Notes under the pieces: generated by a model
Told to the model about the DNA's origin: nothing
Seen by the model: the letters and a program-made list of their open reading frames with translations, nothing else
Databases searched by the model: none
In this document: positions 33,893 through 44,950 of the stretch, piece after piece
How positions within the stretch are numbered: the stretch's first letter is position 1
Layout of the letters: each line of letters begins with the position of its first letter
Assembly (NCBI GenBank): GCA_963169105.1
Contig: OY720644.1
Span: forward strand, 4,175,001-4,239,000
DNA length: 64,000 nucleotides
Direction: 5' to 3'
Origin: Ceriagrion tenellum
Taxonomy: Eukaryota > Arthropoda > Insecta > Odonata > Coenagrionidae
Made by a program: the position numbers and the translations under genes

Positions 33893-34129
33893 GAATAGAG
33901 AAAAACAAATAGAAAACAAATTTATTGTTCTAGGACAGGACCTATGGAACATGCAATCGATACAGAAAAAAAACAAGCTCTGTGGTATTAAGGAAAAAAA
34001 AATAGTAAAAAAAGAATAGTCATAACATAGTCATAAACTAGTGATGATTATCATTCTGCCACAGAGCAAATTACTTAGCGCTGACGCTTCCTCCCCAGTA
34101 TATAGTATTGGAGGTAATGGAGGTGATTT

Positions 34130-34576
34130 TTAGGCTCTTTTTACTTTGGTAGCCCGACGGGGAGTGGTTTGAGTAACTTCTTTTACCACAGCTGCAGCGT
34201 CCCGTTTCCCAGAAGAATGAAGGGCAAGCTGCGCCGCGAACATGATTTCCTCTTCTGTGTGCGATTTCATCAAAGGATGCACTTTGGTCCGTTTACCTCT
34301 ATCAGTACAGTGCTCGAACACCTTCTTGGGTCTTCCCTTTGAAGTTGATGGCCCTGAATCTAAAATAAAGCTAATTGTAGAAAATTTTTCTGTCACTTCT
34401 TTAGGCAGGAGCAATGGGTTTTGAAGCCACGAACGGTATTTTGTCAAAAAATAATCATATCTTCTTCCACTTTTCTTCAAACGTCTGGAATAATTGTATA
34501 AAAACTTCTTAATAGCAACACTAACACACCTCACAACATCTTTGTCACTCTCATTCAACTCGAATTTCTTGATCAA
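34130..34576 (-). pseudogene. N-terminal-type fragment of a transposon-type protein
   Basis: 149 codons ending TAG at about 34130, basic. FLYNYSRRLKKSGRRYDYFL and KYRSWLQNPLLLP resemble a DNA-binding or scaffold helix pair; then GRPKKVFEHCTDRGKRTKVH, EEEIMFAAQLALHSSGKRDA and TTPRRATKVKRA. It converges with the 33.6-kb fragment. From memory both wordings occur in the same group of repetitive, unannotated arthropod proteins. Function unknown; no DDE motif seen. Confidence 0.45.
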
Positions 34577-35199
34577 GTAACCCGTTAATGAATCTTTTGT
34601 CTCCCTGTTGTCGTGAAGAAGGCCTCAGAGCTCTCCGTGCGTCACGACCGCGCTCTGCATGACGCCTGAAAAAGCACAGTAACTTTAGTTCCGCACGTTT
34701 CCGCACTGAATCCTTTCACAGCCTTATTTTACAATATATTCTGTCGATATTCTCTTTTAAACGAGCTAGAGATCTCTAGAGCTTTTTTTATAAGTCTAAC
34801 CAAACATGAGATATCTAAAATATTCACGTGTTTTTGCAAAGGTTACTTAAAAAACAATTAAAAATTAAAAATGAGCTCAATAATAATATAAATCATAATA
34901 AATCGTATAAAATACCTAAAAAATTACTATCTAAGTCCCTGAAATATGCCTTGTGCCCTGGTCCCCTAACTGCATGCTCTTCACTTCACTGTCAAAATGC
35001 GACTGAGCCCAGTCTGAAATTTGTCTCCGCAGAAAGGGTATCTTTGAATAGTCCTACCGGTGCTATTGTGCCGAGGGTAGTGACCTGAGGAGCGAAAAAA
35101 GGTGCCCCCACTTTCCAAGAATAAGACTGACGCCAAAAATTGTCTCAATAGTAAAGTCAGTTTTTCGACTTTTTTCCTCCTAGATTGGGCATTCCGCCC
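34577..35199. other. stretch without assigned features
   Basis: AT-rich with poly-A runs (34835-34925), then a GC-richer piece leading into the L1-like fragment. No clear frame. Confidence 0.45.
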
Positions 35200-36560
35200 A
35201 CTGTGCGTCGGTCTCTTCGTGAATCGTGCCAAGTCCAAATGCCTTCCTCTTACGGGGGGAGCGAATTTACTGTCGGAGACGGTATGTAATTGGACCATTG
35301 CTACTCCCCCCATTAAGATCTTGGGCCTTTAGTGGGACACCTGTCTCGACCGGACCCTCGATAGGAACTGGGGGGAGATGGTGCAGCAGGTGCGGGCGGT
35401 GTGTGGGAGATATGCTCTCCCGTCACTCCCCCTCCTTGCACGCGTTCGCCTCTTGGAACAATTGATTATGCCCAAGATATGGAACGTAGCGTATATATGG
35501 CCACTACCTTCCCGTGCGAATGCCGAACTCATTATGTGCACAAACCGTTTTGTTTGGGCAGGACACGCTAAGAAGGTCTCGAGGAAGCAATGGTATGCCC
35601 CCCGCAAAAAGGAGGACTTTCCTTAACGAATATCCAATTGAAATGTGACATTCTCATCTCCAAACTCCACGTCTGCGCCCTCTCCGATGACAGGCCCGCG
35701 TGGAGGGATTTAGTCAAGGCCGCCCTCATCGGGGCTTCCTCGAACCCAACGTTTCGTTCCGCGGAGCGAACAATTCGAAGGATCGTTGAAACGCTGGCCC
35801 CCGGTGAGTCACTCGTGACAAAAAGAGTTTACGCTAAATTAATCCTAAAGGAACTCCCATATTCTGTCCCGGCCGCACCTAACTCAATAAAAAATTGAAG
35901 TGCAGCAAATTTCAATTCCCGGCAGGGGTCACTCATGTTTTTCGTCATAAATGGCCTTATTCCCACCCTTGAGACCCAAAAGCGTTTCGTACTCGTCGCT
36001 TCTGATCGGTGCGCTCTTTGCTGGAAAGTTGACACACTCACACATCATCTCCTTGGTTGCAACGAGGGTCAGGCGGCATGGTATGCAATACGTCGGATCT
36101 TTCGCACTTGGGATTCCTTCAGGAATGGCGTCATCCCCGACGCCAAGTTATTATCCCTGAATTTCCGGCTCTTTCCTTTTGTTAAATCAATTATCTTATC
36201 CAGGATGATTGCTCGATATATAGAGACAAGGCTCCATGGAGGAAATGACGAACAGGGACTGATCTCTTATGTGAGGTCTGCTCATCTCGCTGGGGCGCCA
36301 TCCACCATGCGCCCCTGGTTGCTTGAACAGTTCCAGGAGTCAACACCCTACCCTGGAACTTCTTCTCTCCTGACCGAACGGCTGCCTGCACATAAAAGAC
36401 CGCCGGATGCAGCACCCACCAGTGCAACCACATCGAGCGCCGCCACCCTGTCCTCGCCATCAGCTGATTAGCGGAGACCACCTCAAGGATGATTGTTAAC
36501 TTGTTTGGATGAAGTTTAAACATTTTTGAACCAATGTAAATGATTAAAGAATAAACATAC
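35200..36560 (+). pseudogene. L1-like non-LTR retrotransposon, C-terminal half of pol
   Basis: Starts at FVNRAKSKCLPL (post-palm K-K motif), PPIKILGL (with TAG at 35330), then RVRLLEQLIMPKIWNVAYIW, FVWAGHAKKVSRKQWYAPRK, KGGLSLTNIQLKCDI, as in thumb/connector of L1-type RT. The C-terminal zinc motif is CALCWKVDTLTHHLLGC (C-x2-C-x7-H-x4-C). Lesions: TAG 35330, shift near 35610, TGA 35896. The 3' UTR ends in TAAAGAATAAACATAC. The RT core is absent. Confidence 0.75.
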
Positions 36561-36562
36561 AT

Positions 36563-36640
36563 GAACCGTAGCTTAACTGGCTGAAGCACTCGACCGGAGA
36601 TCGAGGGATGCGGGTTCAAATCCCGGTCAAGGCGGATGAT
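36563..36640 (+). repeat. tRNA-derived SINE head
   Basis: A-box TAGCTTAACTGG at 36569-36580 and B-box GGGTTCAAATCCC at 36612-36624. The D stem (GCTT/AAGC) and anticodon stem (CTCGA/TCGAG, loop CCGGAGA) pair fully, and the T stem pairs 4 of 5. The flanks that should form the acceptor stem do not pair (TGAACCG against TCAAGGC), so it is not a working tRNA gene. It lies directly behind the L1-like 3' end. Confidence 0.65.
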
Positions 36641-36759
36641 TTTTACTCTGTGGAATTTCGCCACATTAAAAACCTTTTAGAACCAACCCGGGTACTAAGA
36701 ATAGCATTCGATACTGCGCTAATCAAAATTTATGTTGCAATGCAACGTCGAAATTCGAA

Positions 36760-37290
36760 TATCGCTCAGTCACCTTCTCTCTCTCTTCCACATCCCTTCC
36801 TTTACGAGACCTCATTCCTTCCTTCCCTTCAACTGTCGTGCGATGCTTTTTTGTTTCGCCGGTCCTCTCTCTCTCTCTTGGGCTCCGATTTAAACCCTCT
36901 CCTCTCGAGTCCTCCGAGCATCCTCCAACCCTCATCCCTTTCACTCACTCCCCTTCCGAGCGAATCCCAATTCTTCCCCGACCGAACCCTTACCCACCCC
37001 CCGTCCCCACCCCCCCTGTCCCCTCCACCCATCGCCCCCCGAGGCGCAAGCAATTACTTGGGAGGACTGAAGAACAATCGGCTTTAAAATTGGAGTGTAA
37101 TGAGATGTGAACAACAGAAATTGATATGAAAACAGAATCGATATCTCCCCTCCCCCACCATCTTCCCCTTGCACCCTCCGACCTTTCGCCCTTATGCCAA
37201 TTCCTCCCCTCTTTCGCTACCTCTTCCTCTCCCCCATCCATCACAGCCCCACCCTTCCTCCCCCATAACTCCTCTCTTCTTGATTTTCGT
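36760..37290 (+). repeat. pyrimidine-rich low-complexity tract
   Basis: Long C/T-biased runs on the plus strand (TCTCTCTCTC, CACCCCCCCTGTCCCC, CTCCCCCATCC) in two blocks, 36760-37050 and 37145-37280. They give rise to Ser/Pro/Leu-rich open frames on plus and Gly/Arg-rich frames on minus that have no family. Not coding in my view. Confidence 0.7.
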
Positions 37291-37480
37291 CTTCTCCGCG
37301 ACTGGAAGAGGAGGAATGCAGAATACGGCGCGCGTTTCCACTGAGGCGGAAACGGCTCAAGGGATTCCCCAGCGTCGGGGGACTAAAGATAGTAATCTCG
37401 AAAATTTAGGCGAGTGAAACGTCTTGAAAAATAGTTTTTTCCCTTCGTTCAATTGACACCTAATAATTTTTTGTGCAATC

Positions 37481-37978
37481 ATCTACATCTACACAATACC
37501 CCGCGAACCGCCGCATGGGCGTGTGGCAGGGGGTGTTAGGTCACCAGCCGTGTAAAAGTATAAGTTTTTTTTGGAGATGAATTTGTGACATGAATTCTTG
37601 GAATGTATTTAATGAAGCTAAATTATTATTGTGGTCTCTTACTGTTCGTGGAAAGAACGAGTTTTTGTACCTATCTGTTCGGTAGCGTATCTCTCTTATT
37701 TTATCGCATCTGTCAGACCTAGAGATGTAGTGAGGAGTCATGATAATTTTCTCTATGTCGCTCTGAAAAATATCAGTCCTGAATTTCTCAAGCAACCTAA
37801 GCCTAGCGTGTAGCCCCCGAGTCTCTAGGAGCTCCCACCTTAAGCCCTCTTAAAGTTGTGAGACACTATATGCACGCTCGTAGCAGTTTTTAACGAAGCG
37901 CGCTGCTTCCCTTTGAATTTTATTATTATTTTTTGGTTAAATCTATTTGACCAGGGTCCCAAATGCTCGCGGCGTATT
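37481..37978 (-). mobile_element. CR1-like 3' end, copy 2
   Basis: The 3' UTR block with GGGCGTGTGGCAGGGGGTG and the end of ORF2 (RYKNSFFPRTVRDHN, IFQSDIEKIIMTPHYISRSD). Tail TGTAGATGTAGAT on the minus strand. Truncated on the right at GCTCGCGGCGTATTC (about 37978), so about 500 bp long. Confidence 0.85.
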
Positions 37979-38804
37979 CAATAATAATGGCCATTGTACT
38001 TTATTTGTGATAATTACCTTGCCGAGATATCTTAGTCCTCGGTAGGATTTGGAAATAGATTTATAGGGTAATTTGCTCTATTGCCGACGTGCCGCAAAAT
38101 TTTTCTAGCTGACTTATGATTCTAAAAATTCACATATTTGTTTTTATAAAAGTTATCAACCATTTACTACAGTATTTATCATGTGCAAAAGTAAAAAGGC
38201 AGATAATACAGCGTAAACAACTGAGCTGAGCTTATGTAAACTGTAATATGTATCGTCTTATACTTTTGTAGGACGTGGATTGGTAACTCGTAAAAGCATG
38301 TAAATCTCATAGAAACCTGAGGAATCAAAATAAAAAAAATGCGCAACGTTGACCACCGAGTTAATTATTTTAAAATAAGAAAACAAAAACCTAATATAAC
38401 TCAACCGGGTAAATACATTTTACAAAGTGCTCAACAATAACTTAACATACGGATTGTTAAATTTGTTTAAAATTGAACGAGCTGAAAAATTCCTTAACAA
38501 ACAGGAAAAAAACTTTCGTATCAACTGAATGAGGCACATTTGATCAATATGATCAGTCAAATTATTCTTTTACATGAGGTCTTAATATGACTATAATTTT
38601 TGTGAGTTGATAAATATTTAAATCGAAAAAAAACTATTAAATTGAAAAAATGTAAACCTTATTTACGCTTTGGTGGACTTCTCAGTAAACATTGTCGCCA
38701 TTAATTTATCAAAAAAGCTATCGTATTAATCTTACCTTGAACCTGTAGCAAAGTAAACAGGTGATATATACAACCACTTTTGGGTCATTTAGCCTAACTT
38801 CAAC
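37979..38804. other. stretch without assigned features
   Basis: Very AT-rich (poly-A runs near 38380 and 38630). No frame, no repeat matched. Confidence 0.5.
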
Positions 38805-39056
38805 TTAAATATTCACGCCTTCTTTCTCCATCTCTACCATACGGTAAAATTGCATTTTAAAATTCTAATATAATTCCTCCACAGTACAGGTTCCGCAGCA
38901 ATGTTAAAGACATTCAAAATTCTTAATGCTCTAGAAAAATAAATAAAAACGAAAGTTGGATGCCTTAATTTTGACTTCCGTATCAAGATTTTATCACCAC
39001 CAGCGGAGAATCGACCTCTCTTTTCAAGAAAAAAATATTTCCATTACGAATCCATG
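38805..39056 (-). repeat. right terminal inverted repeat of the unclassified element
   Basis: Inverse of 32973-33465 without its 240-base insertion. Outer end ...CCATTACGAATCCATG at 39056, inner end TTAAATATTCACGCC at 38805. Confidence 0.75.
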
Positions 39057-39174
39057 GGTATCATGTAACACTTTTGAAGCCTCGATGTTAATTTCGTGAC
39101 CTTCCTCTAACGTAATAGCAAAAATTAACGAGGAAGGTCACGCCATTAACATCGAGGCTTCAAAAGTGTTACCC
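39056..39174. repeat. 119-bp hairpin directly at the inverted-repeat end
   Basis: Arms of about 42 bases: TAACACTTTTGAAGCC...GACCTTCCTC (39066-39107) and GAGGAAGGTC...GGCTTCAAAAGTGTTA (39130-39171). Outer bases are GGGTA and ACCC, so it looks like a small MITE starting GGGTAACAC, with TCATG interrupting the left end. Confidence 0.75.
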
Positions 39175-40756
39175 AACGAAAGCAGTTACTTTCCGCGGCT
39201 TGTAAGGTGGGCAGTTGAAATTGAAAAGAGACCCCAGAATATAAATAGAGAGGATGGCTATAAACTCCCTTATATATGGAAATCAATTCTTTGGAATTAA
39301 TTTTTATTTTTATTAATTATAAATTCATCAACTGTCGAATTTGTTTGTTTATAAAAAAAAGACCATTGTTGTTTAAAAAGACCGACGAAGCCGGAAGCAG
39401 AGCACGGCGAAACTGTCGCAAAAAATAATACAAAAAATACTCGCAGAACCCAAAGATTACCAGATATACGTCATGAGCTGCGAAAATCTAAAAAATCAGT
39501 TCATTTGACGATATTATGTTGGAATATATTTTTCTTCCAAATGTTGGACACGGAATACCTCCTTGATATTTGTCATAGTAAAAATTTAAATGGCAAGAAA
39601 GGCATAATTACTCGTTTGGGAGACAACATAAACATAAACCTAGCCAAAGGGACAACGACCGTAGGATTTATAAAAAACAGCGACCTCCATCGCCGCAGAA
39701 TCCTTGACGACAAGACAAACAAAGGCTTTGGAAACTGCCTTAAACGTACCTACTGTTTTGGGCAGCCCTCTTCCTTGGTTCTGCAGGGAAACTTGGGATT
39801 GTAATCGATCAAAAAGAGTCGAATTTTGGATTTAATTTTCGACATTCGGACGTTTAAACGTCGACTAATCGACACGACACAAGTCGACTTTCGCTGAATT
39901 TTTCATTATATCCCACGTTCTGGAAAATAAGTTAACACTGCTTCTATGGAACACGTAGACGCCAAAGCCTTTTAATTTTACGTATTTAATTAAAGTTGAT
40001 AATGTATCGATTGCATTCGACCAAAATAGTTAAGGTCAGATTAAACAGCAAAAACTTGTTCATGAAATAGAATAATTGTATTCTTAAAATACAATACACC
40101 GTATAAACTCTATCAATATTACTCAAATTCACCTATTTTTACAATAGAGAAAAGGTTAGTTAGTACCAAAAAAGTATTTAAAAAGTTAAAAAAAACATTG
40201 ATGTATTTAAAGCATTGTTTACTCCTCCTACTACCCAAGGGGGATAGAGCTAAGGAATTGCTACATTTGTAGTTTTGTGCACCCATTTTACCTAAATTCT
40301 GTTTTAAAACTTTTGCTTTCTCTTACCGTGTCGCCGTTTTCTAAAATATTATCGCATATCACTCTTGTGCAAAACTGTAGGTGTCAGATCCCACGCGATG
40401 GAACAGAATACAACGTACCAACGTCGACACATAAAAATAAGCCTAAACCATCCACCGATGTGCCGCGCTGAACACGAAATGGATTGATAGGCGTCATAGA
40501 TGTTATTGAGATCTAACAACATTGGCGAAATGCTTTCGTCCGGCTCGTTTTTCTCGCCCTCTCCACTGCTCACAACCCAAGGCTCAATATTTGTACATAA
40601 GACGGAAACGAGTTCATCCATACGATACGCGGCAAATATTACAAAGAATAGGGGGCATGAGGAATATTTTAATCGATCTCAGATTGAGGCGCCAAGTCTA
40701 TGAAATATAGTGCTGATTACCTTGAACAGTCTTCTTTGAAACTATTCCTCGAAACG
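39175..40756. other. stretch with unassigned short frames
   Basis: A 99-codon frame at 39505-39804 (IITRLGDNININLAKGTTTV) and short frames at 40277-40710 have no family I recognise. 39815-39900 is unusually rich in GTCGAC/TCGAC motifs. Nothing else seen. Confidence 0.45.
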
Positions 40757-42612
40757 CCTCGAATACACCGCGAGCATTTGGGACCCTAGTCAAATAGATT
40801 TAGCCAAAAGCATATCTATCTTCTATATATATAAAAACGAATGTATGTCTGTGTGTCCTGTATGCATTACTACACCGTTGATCCGATCGCCAAGAAACTT
40901 TAAGAAGTTGTTGAGTATACTCTTGGGAAGGTTTTGAAGGTTTTAGATATAATCATATTTTAACGCCCCCCCCTCCCCCAAGCCCCTCTTAATATTTCGA
41001 ATACTTTTCGCGCAACAACGTCCGACGGGTAAGCTACTAATCCTGACCTAATTTTTCAAATACTATTAAATTTTAAAATAGGATCGCTCTGAAATTTTGC
41101 CGAGTAATAGTTTAAGGCAGGAGGAAAGTTGTAGGCTACTTAAAAATGATCTCAGGGTCCATAAAGGGCCCAAAAAGGGGCCCTTAGGTGGTTCGCTGTA
41201 CGTATCGGGTTTTGTGCAGTGGTTTCATTTTTTACTTTTAAAATTATTTCCGCTCAAGATAGAAAGTTGAAATTTTTTTATTAAACGTCTGAAAGAATGA
41301 AGTTTTTTATTCTTTCAATTAATTATCCTTTTCACTTCGCAATTGACTGAAAATTGCGTTTTTAGCTGCAGAAACATATATTTTTCTGTGAAATTAACAA
41401 TACCATATTCGCTTGACAACCAGATTTCGGTCATTGCTGTTGGAATTCATAATGCTTAGTTGAGCCGATTGGGAATGCTAAGCATTATGATTTGTGCAGC
41501 GGTGAATTATTTCGCTTTTTAAAACAACTTTAACTAAAGATAGAGAGTTGAAATTCATTTTATCACATACCAGAAAGCACGATACTACTAAAATTAGTGG
41601 TATCATGCCCAAAAGAATGAAGTTTCTCTCTTTTTCAATCGATTTTCTTTTACGCATTTTCCTTGACAACCAAATAAACAAACAAAAATAATCATTAAAT
41701 CAAATCTTAATTAACGAAAATGAACATCTGAATAGCTACTCAACAAGTAAGTACTCGAATTATGTACTTAACTATAATGTTCTTTTAGCCTGGCTGTGCA
41801 GGTAGTATGATTACAGAAATGGGTTTAAAAAAATTGTCCCTGTACTCTATATTAAACAAGTTTTACAAATTTCATTGTTTTTATTTTACCATGTTATTTT
41901 TTATCATTCTGTCAATTTTTCTGTCATTTGACTTATAATTATTATTGTTCATGGGAGATATTGTCACATTGTTTACTTACTATTGTCTCACAATTGTATG
42001 CTCTGCAGAAGAAAATATTAATTTAATAAAACAATTATTTGAAATGTCTGTTATCACAACTACTTACTAACTCCTCACCTCTTATATAAAGAGTTTTGAA
42101 GGAAGTATGATCCCGAGCAACGCCGGGTAATTCAGCTTGTATATAATATAAAGGAAAGCAGCGATTTTCGTTAAAAACTGCTACGAGCGTACATAGTGTC
42201 TCAAAACTGTTAGAGGGATTAAGATGGGAGCCCCTAGAGACTCGGAGGCCACACGCTAGGCTTAGGTTGCTTGAGAAATTCAGAACTGATATTTTTCAGA
42301 GCGACACAGAGAATATTATTATGACTCCTCATTACGTCTCTAGGTTTGAGAAATGCGATAAAATAAGAGAGATACACTGCCGCACAGATACAGGTAGGAT
42401 ACAGGTAGATATAGGTACAGATAAGTACAAAAACTCGTTCTTTCCGCGAACAATAAGCGACCACAATAAACATTGTGTTCCAGGAAATACACTCCTATAA
42501 TAGATGTCACAATTTCATCTCCGAAAAAACTTACACCTTTACGCGGCTGTTGACCTAACACCCCCTACCAACCGCCCATGTGGCGACTCGCGGGGTAATA
42601 TGTAGATGTATT
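40757..42612 (+). mobile_element. CR1-like 3' end, copy 3, split by a Helentron-like element
   Basis: Left piece 40757-40815 (CCTCGAATACACCGCGAGC, then GACCCTAGTCAAATAG); right piece 42148-42612 (AAAAACTGCTACGAGCGTAC, IFQSDTENIIMTPHYVSRFE, FFPRTISDHN, then the UTR ending GGGTAATATGTAGATGTA). About 14 bases of CR1 text at the junction are missing or altered. Confidence 0.8.
40822..42139 (+). mobile_element. non-autonomous Helitron/Helentron-like element
   Basis: Starts TCTATATATATAAAAACGAA with ATGTATGTCTGTGTGTCC and ends GAGCAACGCCGGGTAATTC with AGCTTG, the start and end wording typical of insect Helentron-type non-autonomous elements (the usual 3' end is CAGCTAG). A small hairpin (CCCG/CGGG) lies just before the end. 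1318 bp, no protein frame. Contains an inverted pair near 41445-41490 (AATGCTTA and AGCATTATG). Confidence 0.72.
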
Positions 42613-43649
42613 CTGCTCTAAAACTCGTATCATCGCATAAATAGCAATTCTATATATTTGAAAATGGCGCTGCATTTCCTGCTTACGTCTTTAATACTTC
42701 TAGAAAATACTGAACTGTGTTTTTACGTGCTTAAGGTATATTCTCCATTTTGTGAAAAGCGGTCGATGAAATATTTGGAAAATCAAATCCATGGTCACGT
42801 AAAAGTTGAAAGTTGACGACTTTAGTAAAATTTTAATCAACTTGGGAAATTAGAAGTTGACCTCAAAATAATCGACTTTTGGAAAAAATAGCTTTCGATC
42901 GACCTCAGTCGACTTTGACTTTCAAATACTTTAGTGAAGCCATCGGTTTTCCTTCCTACGCACTGTTTGGGCTATTGGTTTGTGAGACATTTTGGAGCAA
43001 GTGGCAGGGGTAATCAGTAAGTAATCGCCGCTGAAGACTTTAACAGGTAGGTGGTGGCTGAAGGCATCTCAAGGAACTGGCAGAAGGCGGAGCAGAAGGG
43101 TGCAGACGGGCGGCGGGAGATGGCGTTCAGAGGTGGGGATTCCGGTTCATTTCAAAGATTTGATTCATGACAATGACTCGTTTTTTTAAAATCATTCATA
43201 ATTAACGAAATGAACCGATGGAAGAACCAAATGACTGCGATGAGTGATTTAACGACGATGAATGATTTCACCGCGAATAATCTAATGTCAGCGAGGAACC
43301 AGACTAAGGCGAAGAATCAAATCCAATCAATTCGTACCATTGAGAAGCTGCATACACGGAGATATTGCGTGATATGAAATCTGCTTTTCAGATTAGTTTA
43401 GTTTTATCGTCGAAATATTGGGAGCATTGAGGAACCTGAAAGTTCCTATCCTTAAAACAGCTTAAATCATGATGCCTGGAACCCAAAGCCTAAAAACTCG
43501 CCCGTACTACCATGGCGATTGGAGATTATATATAAAGAATATTATGTAGTTCGATGTTTGGTTGCAAATGGTTGTGTTCGGTGTTATAATCAATCAACTT
43601 TATATGATCGAATTAAATCAAAGGAGATTGAGCTCTACGGCCTCTCAAG
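42613..43649. other. stretch without assigned features
   Basis: 42790-42925 is rich in GTCGAC/TTGAC motifs like 39815-39900. At 43150-43300 text of the type TTCATTTCAAAGATTTGATT is weakly mirrored at 44560-44630 across the palindrome, perhaps the ends of an older MITE into which the palindrome inserted. Confidence 0.4.
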
Positions 43650-44315
43650 ATAGCAAAATTAAAATTAAGAGAGTCTCCATTAGCCGTAAAAATGGCACCA
43701 CTCGTCAAACATGCAACCACACAACACTTACTGTATTGGTTTGCGGGAAAGGGGATTCCACAGAAGGGACCAACCACAGCCTCTCTACCAGAATACCCTC
43801 CTGTGATGGTTTACGTGAATGTTACTTCCTCGCCAGTGACCACCACAGACACACACACACTCAACCCAGTTGGGATCCTTTTCGAGGGATAATGGGACCC
43901 TGATAAGGATGCCTCAGTTATAACCTGAGATCCTCCATAGGGCTAATGGGACCCTACTAAGGATGACTGGTCATTACCACAATCTCACTCATGACCAGTC
44001 ATCCTTAGTAGGGTCCCATTAGCCCTATGGAGGATCTCAGGTTATAACTGAGGCATCCTTATCAGGGTCCCATTATCCCTCGAAAAGGATCCCAACTGGG
44101 TTGAGTGTGTGTGTGTCTGTGGTGGTCACTGGCGAGGAAGTAACATTCACGTAAACCATCACAGGAGGGTATTCTGGTAGAGAGGCTGTGGTTGGTCCCT
44201 TCTGTGGAATCCCCTTTCCCGCAAACCAACACAGTAAGTGTTGTGTGGTTGCATGTTTGACGAGTGGTGCCATTTTTACGGCTAATGGAGACTCTTTTAA
44301 TTTTAATTTTGCTAT
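43650..44315. mobile_element. 666-bp near-perfect palindrome (foldback element)
   Basis: Arms 43650-43974 and 43991-44315 (325 bp each) are inverse copies with only two differences that I can find (near 43669 and 43736), separated by a 16-bp spacer. The arms contain a CACACACA tract and duplicated GGGACCCT blocks. The outer ends are ATAGCAAAATTAAAATT. The same 66-codon frame appears on both strands as a by-product. Diverged single arms occur at 30805 and 51783. Confidence 0.92.
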
Positions 44316-44950
44316 TTATATGATCGCCTCTATAAAATTATTCCTCAGTTTTCATTAGTAGATAAATTCTATATGTGACCAAAAGACTATGGGATGCTTG
44401 GAGTGTGGTTTGTCCCAATCACGTTGCTCTCCACTACAGAGTGTTTTGGTTCAATTCGAACCAAATCAAGTTGTTCTCGATCACTAACGACTTGCGTGAT
44501 TCTTCACAATCCACTCCACTCGACCTATAACCGAGAGCAGCTTGATTTTATTCATTAAGAACGATTTGAACGGAGAACGCGATTCAATTCATTTGGTTCA
44601 TGCCAATGAATCGTTCAAAATGAAGGAATCACTAATGATCGACACCGCTCTGATGGCGTTGCAGGTGAAGAGAAGTGGCGGCAGCAATGGCGCGAGTCTC
44701 TCAGGAGCAGTTGGTTGAGGTTCCCAATGCGGCGCACGCTATGTCACGCGCACGGAACTAAACGCTGCAGAGTTACGGTCCTGTAGAGTTCCGTCTGCCA
44801 CTGTGTTGACTCGTTAGAGCCTCCTCTGGGTGGGCAACACCGAAACGAAATGACTGCAAAGATATACAACGCCATCCGCCGCCAACGCGACTGTTGCTAG
44901 CAACCGTAAGCAGACGGAGGGCGTTTTCAATACCCTCGCGCGTGATGATG
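44316..44950. other. stretch without assigned features
   Basis: Includes 44450-44640 with GATTCA/GTTCAAATC-type text (see the 42613-43649 note) and a GC-richer piece from 44640. No coding frame. Confidence 0.45.

Noticed and set aside
36563..36640. A tRNA gene (anticodon loop CCGGAGA, GGA)
   Set aside because: The acceptor strands do not pair at all and position 33 is C, so it is called a tRNA-derived SINE head, not a functional tRNA.
36608..37417. Several overlapping Ser/Pro-rich and Gly/Arg-rich frames of 70-159 codons
   Set aside because: They follow from the pyrimidine-rich composition; no family motif, and frames exist on both strands at once.
39505..39804. A 99-codon plus-strand frame
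   Set aside because: No family recognised, AT-rich, and no splice or regulatory context.
43692..44273. Two identical 66-codon proteins on opposite strands
   Set aside because: A by-product of the palindrome; no homology and no reason to be coding.
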